Shown here: positions 54,519 through 63,624 of the stretch, in pieces | Layout of the letters: every line of letters begins with the position of its first letter | How positions within the stretch are numbered: position 1 is the first letter of the stretch | Assembly: GCF_029953595.1 (NCBI RefSeq) | Contig: NZ_CP124535.1 | Location: 1,830,001 to 1,894,000, forward strand | Origin: Fuscovulum ytuae | Lineage (GTDB): Bacteria > Pseudomonadota > Alphaproteobacteria > Rhodobacterales > Rhodobacteraceae | Length of the DNA stretch: 64,000 nt | Direction of reading: 5' to 3' | Made by a program: the position numbers and the translations under genes | The notes under the pieces: generated by a model | Seen by the model: only the letters and a program-made list of their open reading frames with translations | Told to the model about the DNA's origin: nothing | The model's database searches: none

Positions 54519-55409
54519 CTAACCGACCCGCGCCATCTCGGCCCCGTACCAATCGCCGATCTGCGAGGCGGTCATGAACTTGGCCCCTCCCTTTTCGCCG
54601 ATATAATCCAGAAGCCGCTCCAAAACGCCGATCCGGTGCGGCACCCCGGTGATATAGGGGTGGATCGAAATCGCCATCACCCGCGCATTCTCGGCCCCTT
54701 CGGCATGCAGCCGATCATATTGCGCAATCCCCCGCGTCAGGAATTCCTCGGCGCTGTGCTGTTGCAGGGCGAATACGGTGATGTCATTCATCTCCACCGT
54801 GTAAGGCACCGTGGTGATCGGCCCATGCGGCGTCTCGATCCGCTGCGGCAGATCGTCGATCACCCAATCCGCCACATACTCCACCCCTTCGGCGCGCAAC
54901 AGGTCCAGCGTCGCCTCGGTTTCCGTAAGGCCGGGGCTTTCCCAGCTGCGCGGGCGATAGCCGCAAAACGCCTCGATCCGGTCCTGCGCGCGGCGGATCG
55001 CGTCATGCTGATCCTCAAGCCTGTGCATCGGTCCCTGCTCGAACCCGTGCCCCATGAACTCCCACCCCGCCTCCAGCGCGGCTTCCGCCACGCGGGGATA
55101 GCTGTCGCAGACCTTCCCGTTCAGGGCCAGCACCGCCGGAATCCCGCGCGAGGTCAGCGCCCGATGCTGCCGCCAAAACCCGGCGCGCATCCCGTATTCA
55201 TGCCAAGACCAGTTCGGCACATCCGGCAAAAGGGGCTGGCCCATTGGCGGCGGCAGAACGGTGCGCGGCATGGCCCGCGTGATGTTCCAATGTTCGACAT
55301 TAACGATCACCCAAACCGCGACACGCGCGCCATCGGGCAGGGTCAGGCGCGGGCGATCGGGTGCCGCGACGTAAGGGATACGGTCCGACAGGATCATGGT
55401 TCCGTCCAT
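54519..55409 (-). CDS. Polysaccharide deacetylase-like protein (PuuE/allantoinase-like)
   Basis: 296 residues of the NodB-homology/PuuE class. An N-terminal WVIVNVEHWN segment, GFWRQHRALTSRGIPAVLALNGKVCD, EFMGHGFEQGPMH (metal His), SWESPGLTETEATLDLL and ISIHPYITGVPHRI are the family's ordered motifs. Such enzymes hydrolyse cyclic imides, allantoin or N-acetyl groups. Near the monooxygenase/reductase genes, it may act on a ring amide released in the pathway. It is convergent with the flavin reductase, 11 nt between the stops. Confidence 0.82.
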   Translation of the reverse strand: MDGTMILSDRIPYVAAPDRPRLTLPDGARVAVWVIVNVEHWNITRAMPRTVLPPPMGQPLLPDVPNWSWHEYGMRAGFWRQHRALTSRGIPAVLALNGKVCDSYPRVAEAALEAGWEFMGHGFEQGPMHRLEDQHDAIRRAQDRIEAFCGYRPRSWESPGLTETEATLDLLRAEGVEYVADWVIDDLPQRIETPHGPITTVPYTVEMNDITVFALQQHSAEEFLTRGIAQYDRLHAEGAENARVMAISIHPYITGVPHRIGVLERLLDYIGEKGGAKFMTASQIGDWYGAEMARVG

Positions 55410-55460
55410 CTGTGCAGAAAGGGGATGGGGCGCAGGCCAACGACCCGCGCCCCGCCCGTG

Positions 55461-56540
55461 TCAGTCGATCTTATATTCCACCGGCCAAGAGTAACCCGCC
55501 GCGCTGACCGCCGCGATATAGGCCTTCAGAACATCCGACGCAGGCATCCCGCGCCCGTCGCCATCCGCAGCCATCCGCGCCGGGAAGCCCGCCATCGTTT
55601 CCGCCCAAGCCTGCCGCGCTTCGGGCGCAAGCTCCACGATATTGGCGCCCGCCTCCTTCAGCCCGGTCAGCCCGCGCTCCTGCGCCGCGTTCAGGTTGGC
55701 ACCCGCCGCCGCCTCATATTCCGCACCCACTTCGCGGATGATGGCCTGCACATCCTCGGGCAGACGCGACAGCGACGCCGCATTCATCGTCAGCGCATTC
55801 ACCCCCATCGCGCCAAAGCCGATCAGCGTGAAGTTCGGCGCAGGTTCATAGAACTTGAACCCCAGATAACCCGACGGGAACATGATCCAGCCCGAATAGA
55901 CCCCGGTCTGCATCGACATATAGCCATCCGGCAGCGCCGATTGCACCGGAACCGTGCCCGCCGTTTCCAGCCAAGGCAGGTTCGGCCCCGCGCCCGCAAT
56001 CTTCACACCCTTCAGGTCATCCAAGGTCGACCACGGCTCGACCGTGCCAAGGTGATAGTTGTCCCAGCCATGCAGCCCCAGCAGAACCTGCCCGTAATCC
56101 TTGGTGAAGGCCTCAGTCAGCCACGGCACCTCGTTATAGACCTGCCGCACGGTCTGCATCGCCTGCGCGGAATCCTGCGGCCCGAAAGGTGCGTAATAGG
56201 GGAAGTTGTGCAGGAAAAGCTTCGAGGTCTCAAAGCACATGCAGAAGGCCCCGATATCCAGAAGCCCGCTCTCCACCGCTTCCAGCGTATCGGCCACCCC
56301 GGCAATCGCCCCGCCATAGCCTTCGACGAATTCGATCTCGTGCTCCGTCCGCTCGGCCACCCGGCGCTTCACCTCGGGCACGAAGAAATTCGCGGTGTCA
56401 TTGACATAGACGGTCGGCCCGTTCGGATGCCCCGCCCCGATCCGCAGCGTGAAGGTCTCTGCCGCCACCGATGAGGCAAGCGCCATGGCCGCCGCACCGA
56501 CAAAAAGCCCCGTCAAACGCCCCTTAATGCGCGCTGTCAT
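55461..56540 (-). CDS. TRAP transporter substrate-binding protein DctP
   Basis: 359 residues. A signal peptide (TGLFVGAAAMALASSVAAE, cut near residue 26) is followed by the DctP fold, with LRIGAGHPNG and FETSKLFLHNFPYYAPFGPQDSAQAM. The central GWDNYHLGTVEPWSTLDDLKGVKI and PDGYMSMQTGVYSGWI match sialic-acid/dicarboxylate-type TRAP proteins. It would bind a small organic acid or sulfonate in the periplasm. It is divergent from dctQ, dctM and hisD-like genes. Two ATGs (56543, 56540) are both near GGAGG. Confidence 0.9.
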   Translation of the reverse strand: MTARIKGRLTGLFVGAAAMALASSVAAETFTLRIGAGHPNGPTVYVNDTANFFVPEVKRRVAERTEHEIEFVEGYGGAIAGVADTLEAVESGLLDIGAFCMCFETSKLFLHNFPYYAPFGPQDSAQAMQTVRQVYNEVPWLTEAFTKDYGQVLLGLHGWDNYHLGTVEPWSTLDDLKGVKIAGAGPNLPWLETAGTVPVQSALPDGYMSMQTGVYSGWIMFPSGYLGFKFYEPAPNFTLIGFGAMGVNALTMNAASLSRLPEDVQAIIREVGAEYEAAAGANLNAAQERGLTGLKEAGANIVELAPEARQAWAETMAGFPARMAADGDGRGMPASDVLKAYIAAVSAAGYSWPVEYKID

Positions 56541-56610
56541 CATGCACTCCTCCCTTGTCTGGACAAGCCAACGCGGCAGGGGCCTCCCCGCCCCATCACT
56601 GCCGCCCCGC

Positions 56611-56708
56611 TTATTTATCATTCGCTAAACGAGCGCATTCCCCCACAGAATCGCTATCCGGTCAAGACAGAGAATCCCGCTTGGGCAATCTTATTTATCG
56701 AATGCTAA
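56611..56708. promoter_or_regulatory. Direct repeats in the TRAP divergent promoter
   Basis: TTATTTATCATTCGCTAA at 56611-56628 and TTATTTATCGAATGCTAA at 56691-56708 match at 14 of 18 positions, 80 bp apart, in the 244-nt gap between dctP and dctQ. A weak -35-like TTGACC (56716) follows the second copy. They look like twin operators for a regulator controlling both directions. Confidence 0.45.
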
Positions 56709-56784
56709 TTTGCTCTTGACCAAGGACGATCTTGGATTAGCGTCCCATGCCATTGCGCTTTGCGGCAGGGTCGGGGAGGGATCC

Positions 56785-57318
56785 ATGAACGCGAATATCA
56801 CCCTCGCAAGGGGGCTTCATATCCTGTCCTGCTTCTGGATCCTCGCGCTGGCGGTCACCGTCTGCGCTGACGCGCTAGGCCGCGGGCTTTTCAATGCCCC
56901 CGTGCCGGGGACGAAAGAAATCCTGCAAAATTCGGTGGTTGCGATCACCTTCCTGCAATTGCCTCTGGCCGTTTATTCCGGCTCCATGCTGCGCACGCCG
57001 ATCCTTGTCGGGCTCTTGCCGCCCGTCCTGCGCCGCCTGATGCGCGTCCTCGCGTGCCTCCTTGGGGCCGCGATCTTTGCCGCCCTTGTGGCCTCAAGCT
57101 GGCCGGAATTCCAAACCGCCTATCGCATCGGTGAATATGAAGGCGAAGGGGCCTTGCGCGTTCCAACATGGCCCGTGCGCGGCATCATCCTGGTCCTCTC
57201 GGCCCTGACGGTGATCGCCTATCTCTGGATGATCGCGCTCGATCTTGCTGGTCGGCTGATGAATGACGAAGAAGCACCGGGCGCCATCCGCGGCTCCGAA
57301 CGCGGGGGGGATGCCTGA
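56785..57318 (+). CDS. TRAP transporter small permease DctQ
   Basis: 177 residues with four membrane helices; the segment LGRGLFNAPVPGTKEILQNSVVAITFLQLPLAVYSGSM is typical of DctQ. It stabilises the large permease DctM. The start at 56785 has GGAGGG 4 nt upstream; an earlier in-frame start at 56710 overlaps the operator region. Its stop overlaps the dctM start by 1 nt. Confidence 0.9.
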   Translation: MNANITLARGLHILSCFWILALAVTVCADALGRGLFNAPVPGTKEILQNSVVAITFLQLPLAVYSGSMLRTPILVGLLPPVLRRLMRVLACLLGAAIFAALVASSWPEFQTAYRIGEYEGEGALRVPTWPVRGIILVLSALTVIAYLWMIALDLAGRLMNDEEAPGAIRGSERGGDA

Positions 57319-58634
57319 TGGGCGGCGATATCGTTCTGTGGATGCTCGGCCTCCTGATCCTTCTGATCCTCGGCGGCTTTCATATCGCCATCGCGCTGGC
57401 GGCCTGCTCGGTTCTTGGCGTCTGGCTGATGCTCGGCAATCTCGACATCGCGCTGTCGATCCTTGGGCTGACGGCCTATGAGGCGATCCGCAAGGATATC
57501 TTCGCCGTCATTCCGCTATTCGTCCTGATGGGCGATTTCATCTCGCGCTCAGGCGCGGCGGGCGACCTCTATCGCATCTGCGACCGCGCCCTGCGCCGCT
57601 TGCCCGGACGGCTTGCCATCGCCACCATCGCGGGCAACACGATCTTCGCCGCCGTGACGGGCGTCTCCATCGCCGCCGCCGCCGCCTTCTCGCGCATCGC
57701 TTATCCCGAAATGCGCAAGGCGGGCTACAAGCAGACCTTCTCGCTTGGCGTCGTCGCTGGGTCCGCCTGCCTTGGCATGCTGATCCCGCCCTCCGTCCTT
57801 CTGATCGTCTGGGCCATCCTGACGGAAATGAGCGTGGGCGCCCTCTTCGTTGCGGGCATCGTGCCGGGCCTTTTGCTGGCCGCCCTCTTCGCGGCCTATG
57901 TCATCATCTCTGCCTACCGCAACCCAACCATCGCCCCCCGCTTTGACGCCCCCCTCGTCCCCGCCACAAAGGCCGAGGCGCGGTCGGAACTGATCGGCGG
58001 CTTGGGCATCCTTGGCCTTGTCCTTCTCGTCATCGGGGGCATCTGGACCGGGGCCTTCACCCCGACCGAGGCCGCCGCCTTCGGCGCCGTCGGCGCCCTG
58101 ATCATCGGCTTCATCAAGGGCATGCGCCGCAAGGAATTCATGGATTCGCTGTTCCAAGCAGGCCGCACCACCGCGCCGATCATGATCCTTCTCATCACCG
58201 CGCAGATGTATTCCCGCCTCCTCGCCATGGGCGGCGGGGTCAACTATATCCAAGGCCTTTTCCTTGGGGCCGATCTTGCCCCCTACATGATCCTCCTCCT
58301 CATGGCGCTGATCTGGCTGGTGCTGGGGATGCTGATCGACTCCGTCTCGATCATCCTTCTCACCGTGCCGATCTTTGCCCCCTTGGCCATGGGCATGGGG
58401 ATCGACCCGCTGGCCTTCGCCATTTTCGGCATCCTTGTCATCGAAGCCGGGCTTCTGACCCCACCCTTCGGCATCCTCGTCTACACCGTCCGCGGGTCGG
58501 TCGCCGACCCTTCGGCCACGCTGTCGAAGATCTTCGCAGGCTCCACCCCCTATTTCCTGCTGATCCTGCTGGCGGCCTTCCTCGTCCTTACGATCCCGCA
58601 ACTCGCCAATTGGCTGCCCCGCGTCATGCTCTGA
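57318..58634 (+). CDS. TRAP transporter large permease DctM
   Basis: 438 residues with about 12 membrane helices. Diagnostic motifs are IPLFVLMGDFISRSGAAGDLY, AVTGVSIAAAAAFSRIAYPEM and GSACLGMLIPPSVLLIVWAI in the first half, and GMLIDSVSIILLTVPIFAPLA and EAGLLTPPFGILVYTVRG in the second. It forms the Na+-coupled channel of the TRAP system. dctM ends 36 nt before the hisD-like gene, so import and metabolism are coupled. Confidence 0.92.
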   Translation: MGGDIVLWMLGLLILLILGGFHIAIALAACSVLGVWLMLGNLDIALSILGLTAYEAIRKDIFAVIPLFVLMGDFISRSGAAGDLYRICDRALRRLPGRLAIATIAGNTIFAAVTGVSIAAAAAFSRIAYPEMRKAGYKQTFSLGVVAGSACLGMLIPPSVLLIVWAILTEMSVGALFVAGIVPGLLLAALFAAYVIISAYRNPTIAPRFDAPLVPATKAEARSELIGGLGILGLVLLVIGGIWTGAFTPTEAAAFGAVGALIIGFIKGMRRKEFMDSLFQAGRTTAPIMILLITAQMYSRLLAMGGGVNYIQGLFLGADLAPYMILLLMALIWLVLGMLIDSVSIILLTVPIFAPLAMGMGIDPLAFAIFGILVIEAGLLTPPFGILVYTVRGSVADPSATLSKIFAGSTPYFLLILLAAFLVLTIPQLANWLPRVML

Positions 58635-58670
58635 CGCGGGCCGCCCAAGGACCATGCGAAAGACCAACCC

Positions 58671-59981
58671 ATGACCATCACCTATCTCAAACGTGGCAAA
58701 CCCGCCGATCAACGCGCCGAAGATGATGCCGCCGTCCGCGCCACCGTCGAAACCGTGCTGGCCGATATCGAACAGCGCGGCGACGCCGCCATCCGCGACC
58801 TTTCCGCCAAGTTCGACAAATACAGCCCCCCCTCCTTCCGCCTGACCCCCTCGGAAATCGAGGCCGCGATCCAGAAAGTCGCCCCCCGCGATATGGAGGA
58901 TATCCGCTTCGCCCAAACCCAGATCCGCACCTTCGCCCAAGCCCAGCGCGCCGCGCTCAAGGATATCGAGGTTGAAACCCTCCCCGGCGTGATCCTCGGC
59001 CATCGCAACATCCCCGTGCAATCGGTGGGCTGCTACGTGCCGGGGGGCAAGTTTCCCATGGTCGCCTCCGCCCATATGTCCGTCCTGACAGCCTCTGTCG
59101 CGGGCGTGCCGCGCATCATCGCCTCGGCCCCGCCGGTGAAGGGCGAACCCCACCCCGCCATCGTCGCCGCCATGCATTTGGGCGGCGCGCATGAGATTTA
59201 CGTCTTGGGTGGCATGCAGGCCGTCGGTGCCATGGCGATCGGCACCGAAACCATCAAGCCTGTCGATATGCTCGTCGGCCCCGGCAACGCCTATGTGGCC
59301 GAAGCCAAACGCCAACTCTTTGGCCGCGTCGGCATCGACCTTTTTGCAGGGCCCACCGAAACCATGGTCATCGCCGATGACACCGTGGATGCCGAACTTT
59401 GCGCCACCGACCTTCTGGGTCAGGCCGAACACGGCTACAACTCCCCCGCCGTCCTGATCACCAATTCCCGCAAACTGGCCGAAGGCACGATGGCCGAAAT
59501 CGACCGCCTTCTGAAAATCCTGCCCACGTCGGAAACTGCATCGGCAAGCTGGCGTGACTATGGCGAAGTCGTCCTCTGCGACACGTACGAAGAAATGCTG
59601 TCCGAGGCCAATTTCATCGCCTCCGAACATGTGCAGGTGATGACGGATCGCGACGACTGGTTCCTCGACCACATGCACAGCTATGGCGCGTTGTTCCTCG
59701 GCCCCCGCACCAATGTCGCCAATGGCGACAAGGTGATCGGCACCAACCACACCTTGCCGACGAAAAAGGCAGGCCGCTACACAGGCGGGCTTTGGGTCGG
59801 CAAGTTCCTGAAAACCCACAGCTATCAAAAGGTTCTCACGGATGAGGCGGCGGCCATGATCGGCGCCTATGGCTCGCGCCTCTGCATGCTCGAAGGCTTT
59901 GTCGGCCATGCCGAACAATGCAACATCCGTGTCCGCCGCTACGGCGGGCGCAACGTGCCCTATGGGGCGGCGGCGGAATGA
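58671..59981 (+). CDS. Histidinol dehydrogenase family protein, probable sulfopropanediol 3-dehydrogenase (HpsN-like)
   Basis: 436 residues with an intact HisD fold. Predicted zinc ligands Gln251, His254, Asp353 and His413 and the general bases Glu319-His320 align with HisD's Q/H/D/H and E-H. No his operon is present; instead the gene follows a TRAP importer and precedes an SDR. In marine Rhodobacteraceae, TRAP plus a HisD homologue marks DHPS (2,3-dihydroxypropane-1-sulfonate) use, where HpsN oxidises the R enantiomer to sulfolactate. That substrate is an inference from context. No sulfolyase gene is in the window. Other polyol substrates remain possible. Confidence 0.8.
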   Translation: MTITYLKRGKPADQRAEDDAAVRATVETVLADIEQRGDAAIRDLSAKFDKYSPPSFRLTPSEIEAAIQKVAPRDMEDIRFAQTQIRTFAQAQRAALKDIEVETLPGVILGHRNIPVQSVGCYVPGGKFPMVASAHMSVLTASVAGVPRIIASAPPVKGEPHPAIVAAMHLGGAHEIYVLGGMQAVGAMAIGTETIKPVDMLVGPGNAYVAEAKRQLFGRVGIDLFAGPTETMVIADDTVDAELCATDLLGQAEHGYNSPAVLITNSRKLAEGTMAEIDRLLKILPTSETASASWRDYGEVVLCDTYEEMLSEANFIASEHVQVMTDRDDWFLDHMHSYGALFLGPRTNVANGDKVIGTNHTLPTKKAGRYTGGLWVGKFLKTHSYQKVLTDEAAAMIGAYGSRLCMLEGFVGHAEQCNIRVRRYGGRNVPYGAAAE

Positions 59982-60745
59982 CCGCGCTTCCCCGCACCCC
60001 GTCCTTCCGCCTTGATGGACGCCGCGCGCTGGTCACCGGGGCCTCGTCCGGCATCGGCCTTGCCGCCGCCGCCGCACTGGCCGAGGCGGGCGCGCATGTC
60101 CACCTCGTCGCCCGCCGCCCCGCCGAACTGGAAACCCTCCGCGACGCGCTCCGTGCCAGCGGCGCGCAGGCGGATGCGACCGCACTCGACATCACCGACC
60201 TTGCCGCCACCGCCGCGATGGTGGCCGCGCATGGCCCCTTCGACATCCTCGTGAATTCCGCAGGCCTGGCCCGCCATGCCCCGGCGCTGGACACCACGCC
60301 CGAAGATTACGACGCCGCCATGAACCTCAACCTCCGCGCGGCCTATTTCCTGACGCGCGAGGTGGCGCGCGGCCTGATCGCCGCCGGAAAACCCGGCAGC
60401 CTGATCAACATCAGCAGCCAGATGGGCCATGTCGGCGGCCCCGACCGCGCCGTCTATTGCGCCAACAAGCACGCGCTGGAAGGCATGACCAAGGCCATGG
60501 CGCTGGAATGGGCGGCGCATGGCATCCGCGTCAACACGCTCTGCCCCACCTTCATCCGCACGCCCTTGGCCGAACAGACGCTGAAAAACCCCGAACGCAA
60601 GGCTTGGATTCTCTCCAAGATCAAGCTTGGTCGGGTCGGAGAGGTCGAGGATCTGATGGGCCCCATCACTTTCCTCGCCTCAGACGCTGCCGCATTGATC
60701 ACCGGGACGCACCTGATCGTCGATGGCGGCTGGACGGCGGAATAA
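59978..60745 (+). CDS. SDR family oxidoreductase
   Basis: 255 residues. NAD(P) motif TGASSGIG at residues 20-27, NSAGL near 93-97, catalytic Ser (SSQMG, about 146-147), Tyr160 and Lys164 in YCANK. A classical short-chain dehydrogenase of the FabG/gluconate 5-dehydrogenase type. The ATGA overlap with the hisD-like gene shows translational coupling. If the cluster handles DHPS, this could be the epimerising or second dehydrogenase (HpsO/HpsP-type); low certainty. Confidence 0.88.
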   Translation: MTALPRTPSFRLDGRRALVTGASSGIGLAAAAALAEAGAHVHLVARRPAELETLRDALRASGAQADATALDITDLAATAAMVAAHGPFDILVNSAGLARHAPALDTTPEDYDAAMNLNLRAAYFLTREVARGLIAAGKPGSLINISSQMGHVGGPDRAVYCANKHALEGMTKAMALEWAAHGIRVNTLCPTFIRTPLAEQTLKNPERKAWILSKIKLGRVGEVEDLMGPITFLASDAAALITGTHLIVDGGWTAE

Positions 60746-60766
60746 ACCGCCGCCGCCAAAGGGCGA

Positions 60767-63151
60767 TCAATCCGCCACCACCCCCAGCGCGCGCAGCACC
60801 CGCTCTGGCGTGATCGGCATCTGCCAAACGCTTGTCCCCAAAGGTTCCAGCGCGTCATTCACCGCGTTCAGAATGGCCCCCGGTGCGCCGCCCGTCCCTG
60901 CCTCGCCCGCGCCCTTCGCGCCAAGGAAGGATGTCTTGGTGGGCGTTTCCACATGCGCCACCACGATATCGGGCATCTCGGCCGCCATCGGCACCAGGTA
61001 ATCCGCCATCGTCGTGTTCAAAAGCTGGCCCTGATCGTCGTAAAGGCATTCCTCGTACAGCGCCCCGCCGATCCCCTGCACCACGCCGCCGCGCACCTGT
61101 TCATCCACCAGCATGGGGTTGATGACGCGCCCGCAATCCTCCACCGCCCAAAAGCCCAGCACCTTGGTAAAGCCCGTCTCGGTATCCACCTCGACATAGG
61201 CCGCCATCGCCCCATTGGTGAAGACAAAGGGCATGTCTGACACCCGGTAATGCCGCGTGGCGATCAGTTCGGGCTTCAGGTCGGCGGGCAGCTCATTCCC
61301 CCGGTAATAGACCGTGCGCGCCAGATCGGCCAAACCCATCCGCTCCGCCCCGGTCGCCGCATCCACGATGCGGCCCTCGCGGATGTCCAACGTCTCCACC
61401 CCTGCCTGCAACATCACCCCTGCCACGGCCAGCACCTGCTCCTTCAACGCCTGCGCCGCCAGAAGCATCGCCTCACCGCCGATCCCCGCCCCGCGCGACG
61501 CCCAAGTGCCGCCGCCATAAGGTACCGTCGCGGTATCCCCCGTCGTCACCTTGACCCGCCCGATATCGACGCCGAACACCCCCGCCGCGATCTGGGCAAG
61601 GATGGCATTCGTCCCCTGCCCCTGCTCGGTCACCGAGGATGAGATATGCAACGCCCCCCCGGCATCCAGCCGCACCGTCGCCCCGTCCTGGCTGGCAATC
61701 GCCGCACCGCCCACGCCATAGAACATGGGCGACGGGTTCGTCACCTCCACCATCGACAGGATACCGATCCCCCGATGCACCCCCCGCGCCCGCGCCGCCG
61801 CCTGATCGGCCCGCAGGGCATCGTATCCCATCACCTCCACCAGCTTGGCCAAGGTCTTCTGATGCGACAGATCATCCAGCTTCATCCCCGAAGCCGAGGT
61901 CGTCGGATAATCCCCATCCGGGATCAGGTTCCGCTGCCGGATCGTCACCGGGTCCATGCCCAAGGCCCGCGCGGCATCGTCCAAAAGCCCATCCGCCACC
62001 GCCATCGCGATGGGATGGCCCACCGCGCGGTATTGGCACATCATGTTCTTGTTCTGGAACACCACCCGCCCCCGCGCGCGATAGGCCTCCATCCGATAGG
62101 GCGCCCCGGTCAGGTTCAACACCTGATTGCATTCGATAGCCGAGGTGCGCGGATACATCGAAAACGGCCCGATCCCCGTCAGGTCATCAATCTCCAGCCC
62201 CGCAATCCGCCCATCGGGATGCACCCCGATCCGCCCCGTCACCACATGGTCGCGGGCATGGATATCGGTCTGGAAACTCTCCATCCGGTCCGCCACGAAT
62301 TTCACCGGACGACGCAGCAGTTTCGCCGCCGCGCCCACCGCGATCTCATCGCCATAGGTGTGGATCTTGATCCCGAAACTGCCCCCCACATCGTTCGAGA
62401 TGACGCGGATATCCTCCTCCGCCATCCCCAGATGGCGCGACAGGATCACCTGCATCATATGCGGGGCCTGCCCCGAATAATGCATGGTCAGCCGTCCCTC
62501 GCCGGGGTCATAGTCCATCACCGTCGCGCGCGGCTCCAGCGTCACGCCCGTATGGCGGCCAAAGCGGAACGTCCGCTCCACCACCCGCACGCCGGGTTGG
62601 GCCATGGCGGCGGCCATGTCCCCCACCTCCACCCGCCGCTCCCAAGCCAGATTAGACCCGAACTCCGGATGGATCACGGGGGCATCCGGCGACAGCGCCT
62701 CTTCCATCCGCACCGCGGCGGGGATCGGCTCATAATCCGCCTCGATCCGCTCCACCGCATCCTCGGCCTCTGCCCGGCTGGCCGCGACCACCATCGCCAC
62801 AGGCTCCCCCTGCCAGCGCACCACATCCACCGCCATCGCAGGCTGCGGCGGCGACCGCAGCCCCGCCAGATGCGTCAGAACCCCCACCCAAGGCGTCACA
62901 TGCGCCGCCATCTCGGCCCCGGTCCAGACCGCCACCACCCCCGGCATGGCCCGTGCCTCGGTGACATCCAGCGAAACGATCCGCGCATGCGCATGCGGGC
63001 TGCGCAGAAAGGCCGCATGCACCATCCGCGGCAATTGGATGTCATCGACAAACCGCCCGCGCCCCTGCAACAGCCGCGCCGCATCCGCCCGTGGCTCCGC
63101 CTTCCCGATATAGCGGTTCGGACGGTCAAAGATCGTTGCAGGCCCCGTCAT
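60767..63151 (-). CDS. Molybdenum hydroxylase large subunit (xanthine dehydrogenase/CoxL family)
   Basis: 794 residues. N-terminal aldehyde-oxidase a/b hammerhead domain (about 20-130), then two molybdopterin-binding domains: GGSFGIKIHTYGDE, QYRAVGHPIAMAVADGLLD, TEQGQGTNAILAQIAAGVFG, and the catalytic glutamate in GAKGAGEAGTGGAPGA. The loop that carries VAYRCSFR in true CO dehydrogenase is not that sequence here, so it is an aldehyde- or heterocycle-oxidising enzyme with substrate unknown. The ATGA start overlaps the iron-sulfur subunit. It is convergent with the SDR gene. Confidence 0.9.
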   Translation of the reverse strand: MTGPATIFDRPNRYIGKAEPRADAARLLQGRGRFVDDIQLPRMVHAAFLRSPHAHARIVSLDVTEARAMPGVVAVWTGAEMAAHVTPWVGVLTHLAGLRSPPQPAMAVDVVRWQGEPVAMVVAASRAEAEDAVERIEADYEPIPAAVRMEEALSPDAPVIHPEFGSNLAWERRVEVGDMAAAMAQPGVRVVERTFRFGRHTGVTLEPRATVMDYDPGEGRLTMHYSGQAPHMMQVILSRHLGMAEEDIRVISNDVGGSFGIKIHTYGDEIAVGAAAKLLRRPVKFVADRMESFQTDIHARDHVVTGRIGVHPDGRIAGLEIDDLTGIGPFSMYPRTSAIECNQVLNLTGAPYRMEAYRARGRVVFQNKNMMCQYRAVGHPIAMAVADGLLDDAARALGMDPVTIRQRNLIPDGDYPTTSASGMKLDDLSHQKTLAKLVEVMGYDALRADQAAARARGVHRGIGILSMVEVTNPSPMFYGVGGAAIASQDGATVRLDAGGALHISSSVTEQGQGTNAILAQIAAGVFGVDIGRVKVTTGDTATVPYGGGTWASRGAGIGGEAMLLAAQALKEQVLAVAGVMLQAGVETLDIREGRIVDAATGAERMGLADLARTVYYRGNELPADLKPELIATRHYRVSDMPFVFTNGAMAAYVEVDTETGFTKVLGFWAVEDCGRVINPMLVDEQVRGGVVQGIGGALYEECLYDDQGQLLNTTMADYLVPMAAEMPDIVVAHVETPTKTSFLGAKGAGEAGTGGAPGAILNAVNDALEPLGTSVWQMPITPERVLRALGVVAD

Positions 63152-63624
63152 GCCGCATCCCCCCCGATCACATCGCACACCGCCTCGACAATCGCCTGAT
63201 AGCCGGTGCAGCGGCAGTAATTCCCCGACAGATGCGCCCGTATCGCCGCCCGATCCGGCCCCCCGCCGCCTTCGATATATTCAAGGGCCGAGGCGATCAT
63301 CCCCGGCGTGCAGAACCCGCATTGCAACGCATTGCGTGCCGTGAAGGCCGCCGCCAGCGCCGCCGACCGCCCGCTATCCGCCAGCCCCTCCACCGTCACC
63401 ACCTCGCAGCCTTCCGCCTGCACCGCCAGCATCAGGCAGCCCCGCACCGTCACCCCATCCACAAGGATCGTGCAGGCCCCGCAGACCCCATGCTCGCAAC
63501 CCGCATGGCTGCCCGTCAGCCCCAGATCGTTGCGCAGGAAATCGAGAAGATTCCGCCGCACGGGCACATCGGCCCGCACCTCTTCGCCATTCACCCGGCA
63601 GGTCAGCCGCGCCATCCCTGTCAT
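63148..63624 (-). CDS. Molybdenum hydroxylase [2Fe-2S] subunit (CoxS family)
   Basis: 158 residues with two [2Fe-2S] clusters: plant-type ferredoxin CEHGVCGACTILVDG, and the C-terminal helical domain with CGFCTPGM and CRCTGYQ. It passes electrons from the molybdenum centre toward the FAD subunit. The start at 63624 overlaps the FAD subunit stop (ATGA). Gene order medium-small-large (FAD-FeS-Mo) matches CoxMSL-type operons. Confidence 0.92.
   Translation of the reverse strand: MTGMARLTCRVNGEEVRADVPVRRNLLDFLRNDLGLTGSHAGCEHGVCGACTILVDGVTVRGCLMLAVQAEGCEVVTVEGLADSGRSAALAAAFTARNALQCGFCTPGMIASALEYIEGGGGPDRAAIRAHLSGNYCRCTGYQAIVEAVCDVIGGDAA

Noticed and set aside
53913-56474. Long plus-strand open frame across the flavin reductase, deacetylase and dctP genes
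   Set aside because: It crosses intergenic and antisense regions, is rich in Arg/His/Pro as expected for antisense of GC-rich genes, and has no domain.
57549-59918. Long open frame on the minus strand opposite dctM and the hisD-like gene
   Set aside because: It is a GC-rich antisense frame. Both plus-strand genes have full family signatures and correct lengths, and the antisense product is Gly/Asp/His-rich with no recognisable domain.
58671-59981. Histidine biosynthesis hisD
   Set aside because: No other his gene is nearby; TRAP and SDR genes flank it, pointing to a catabolic paralogue.
60767-63624. Aerobic CO dehydrogenase (CoxSL)
   Set aside because: The large subunit lacks the VAYRCSFR active-site loop of form I CO dehydrogenase, so CO oxidation is not supported.
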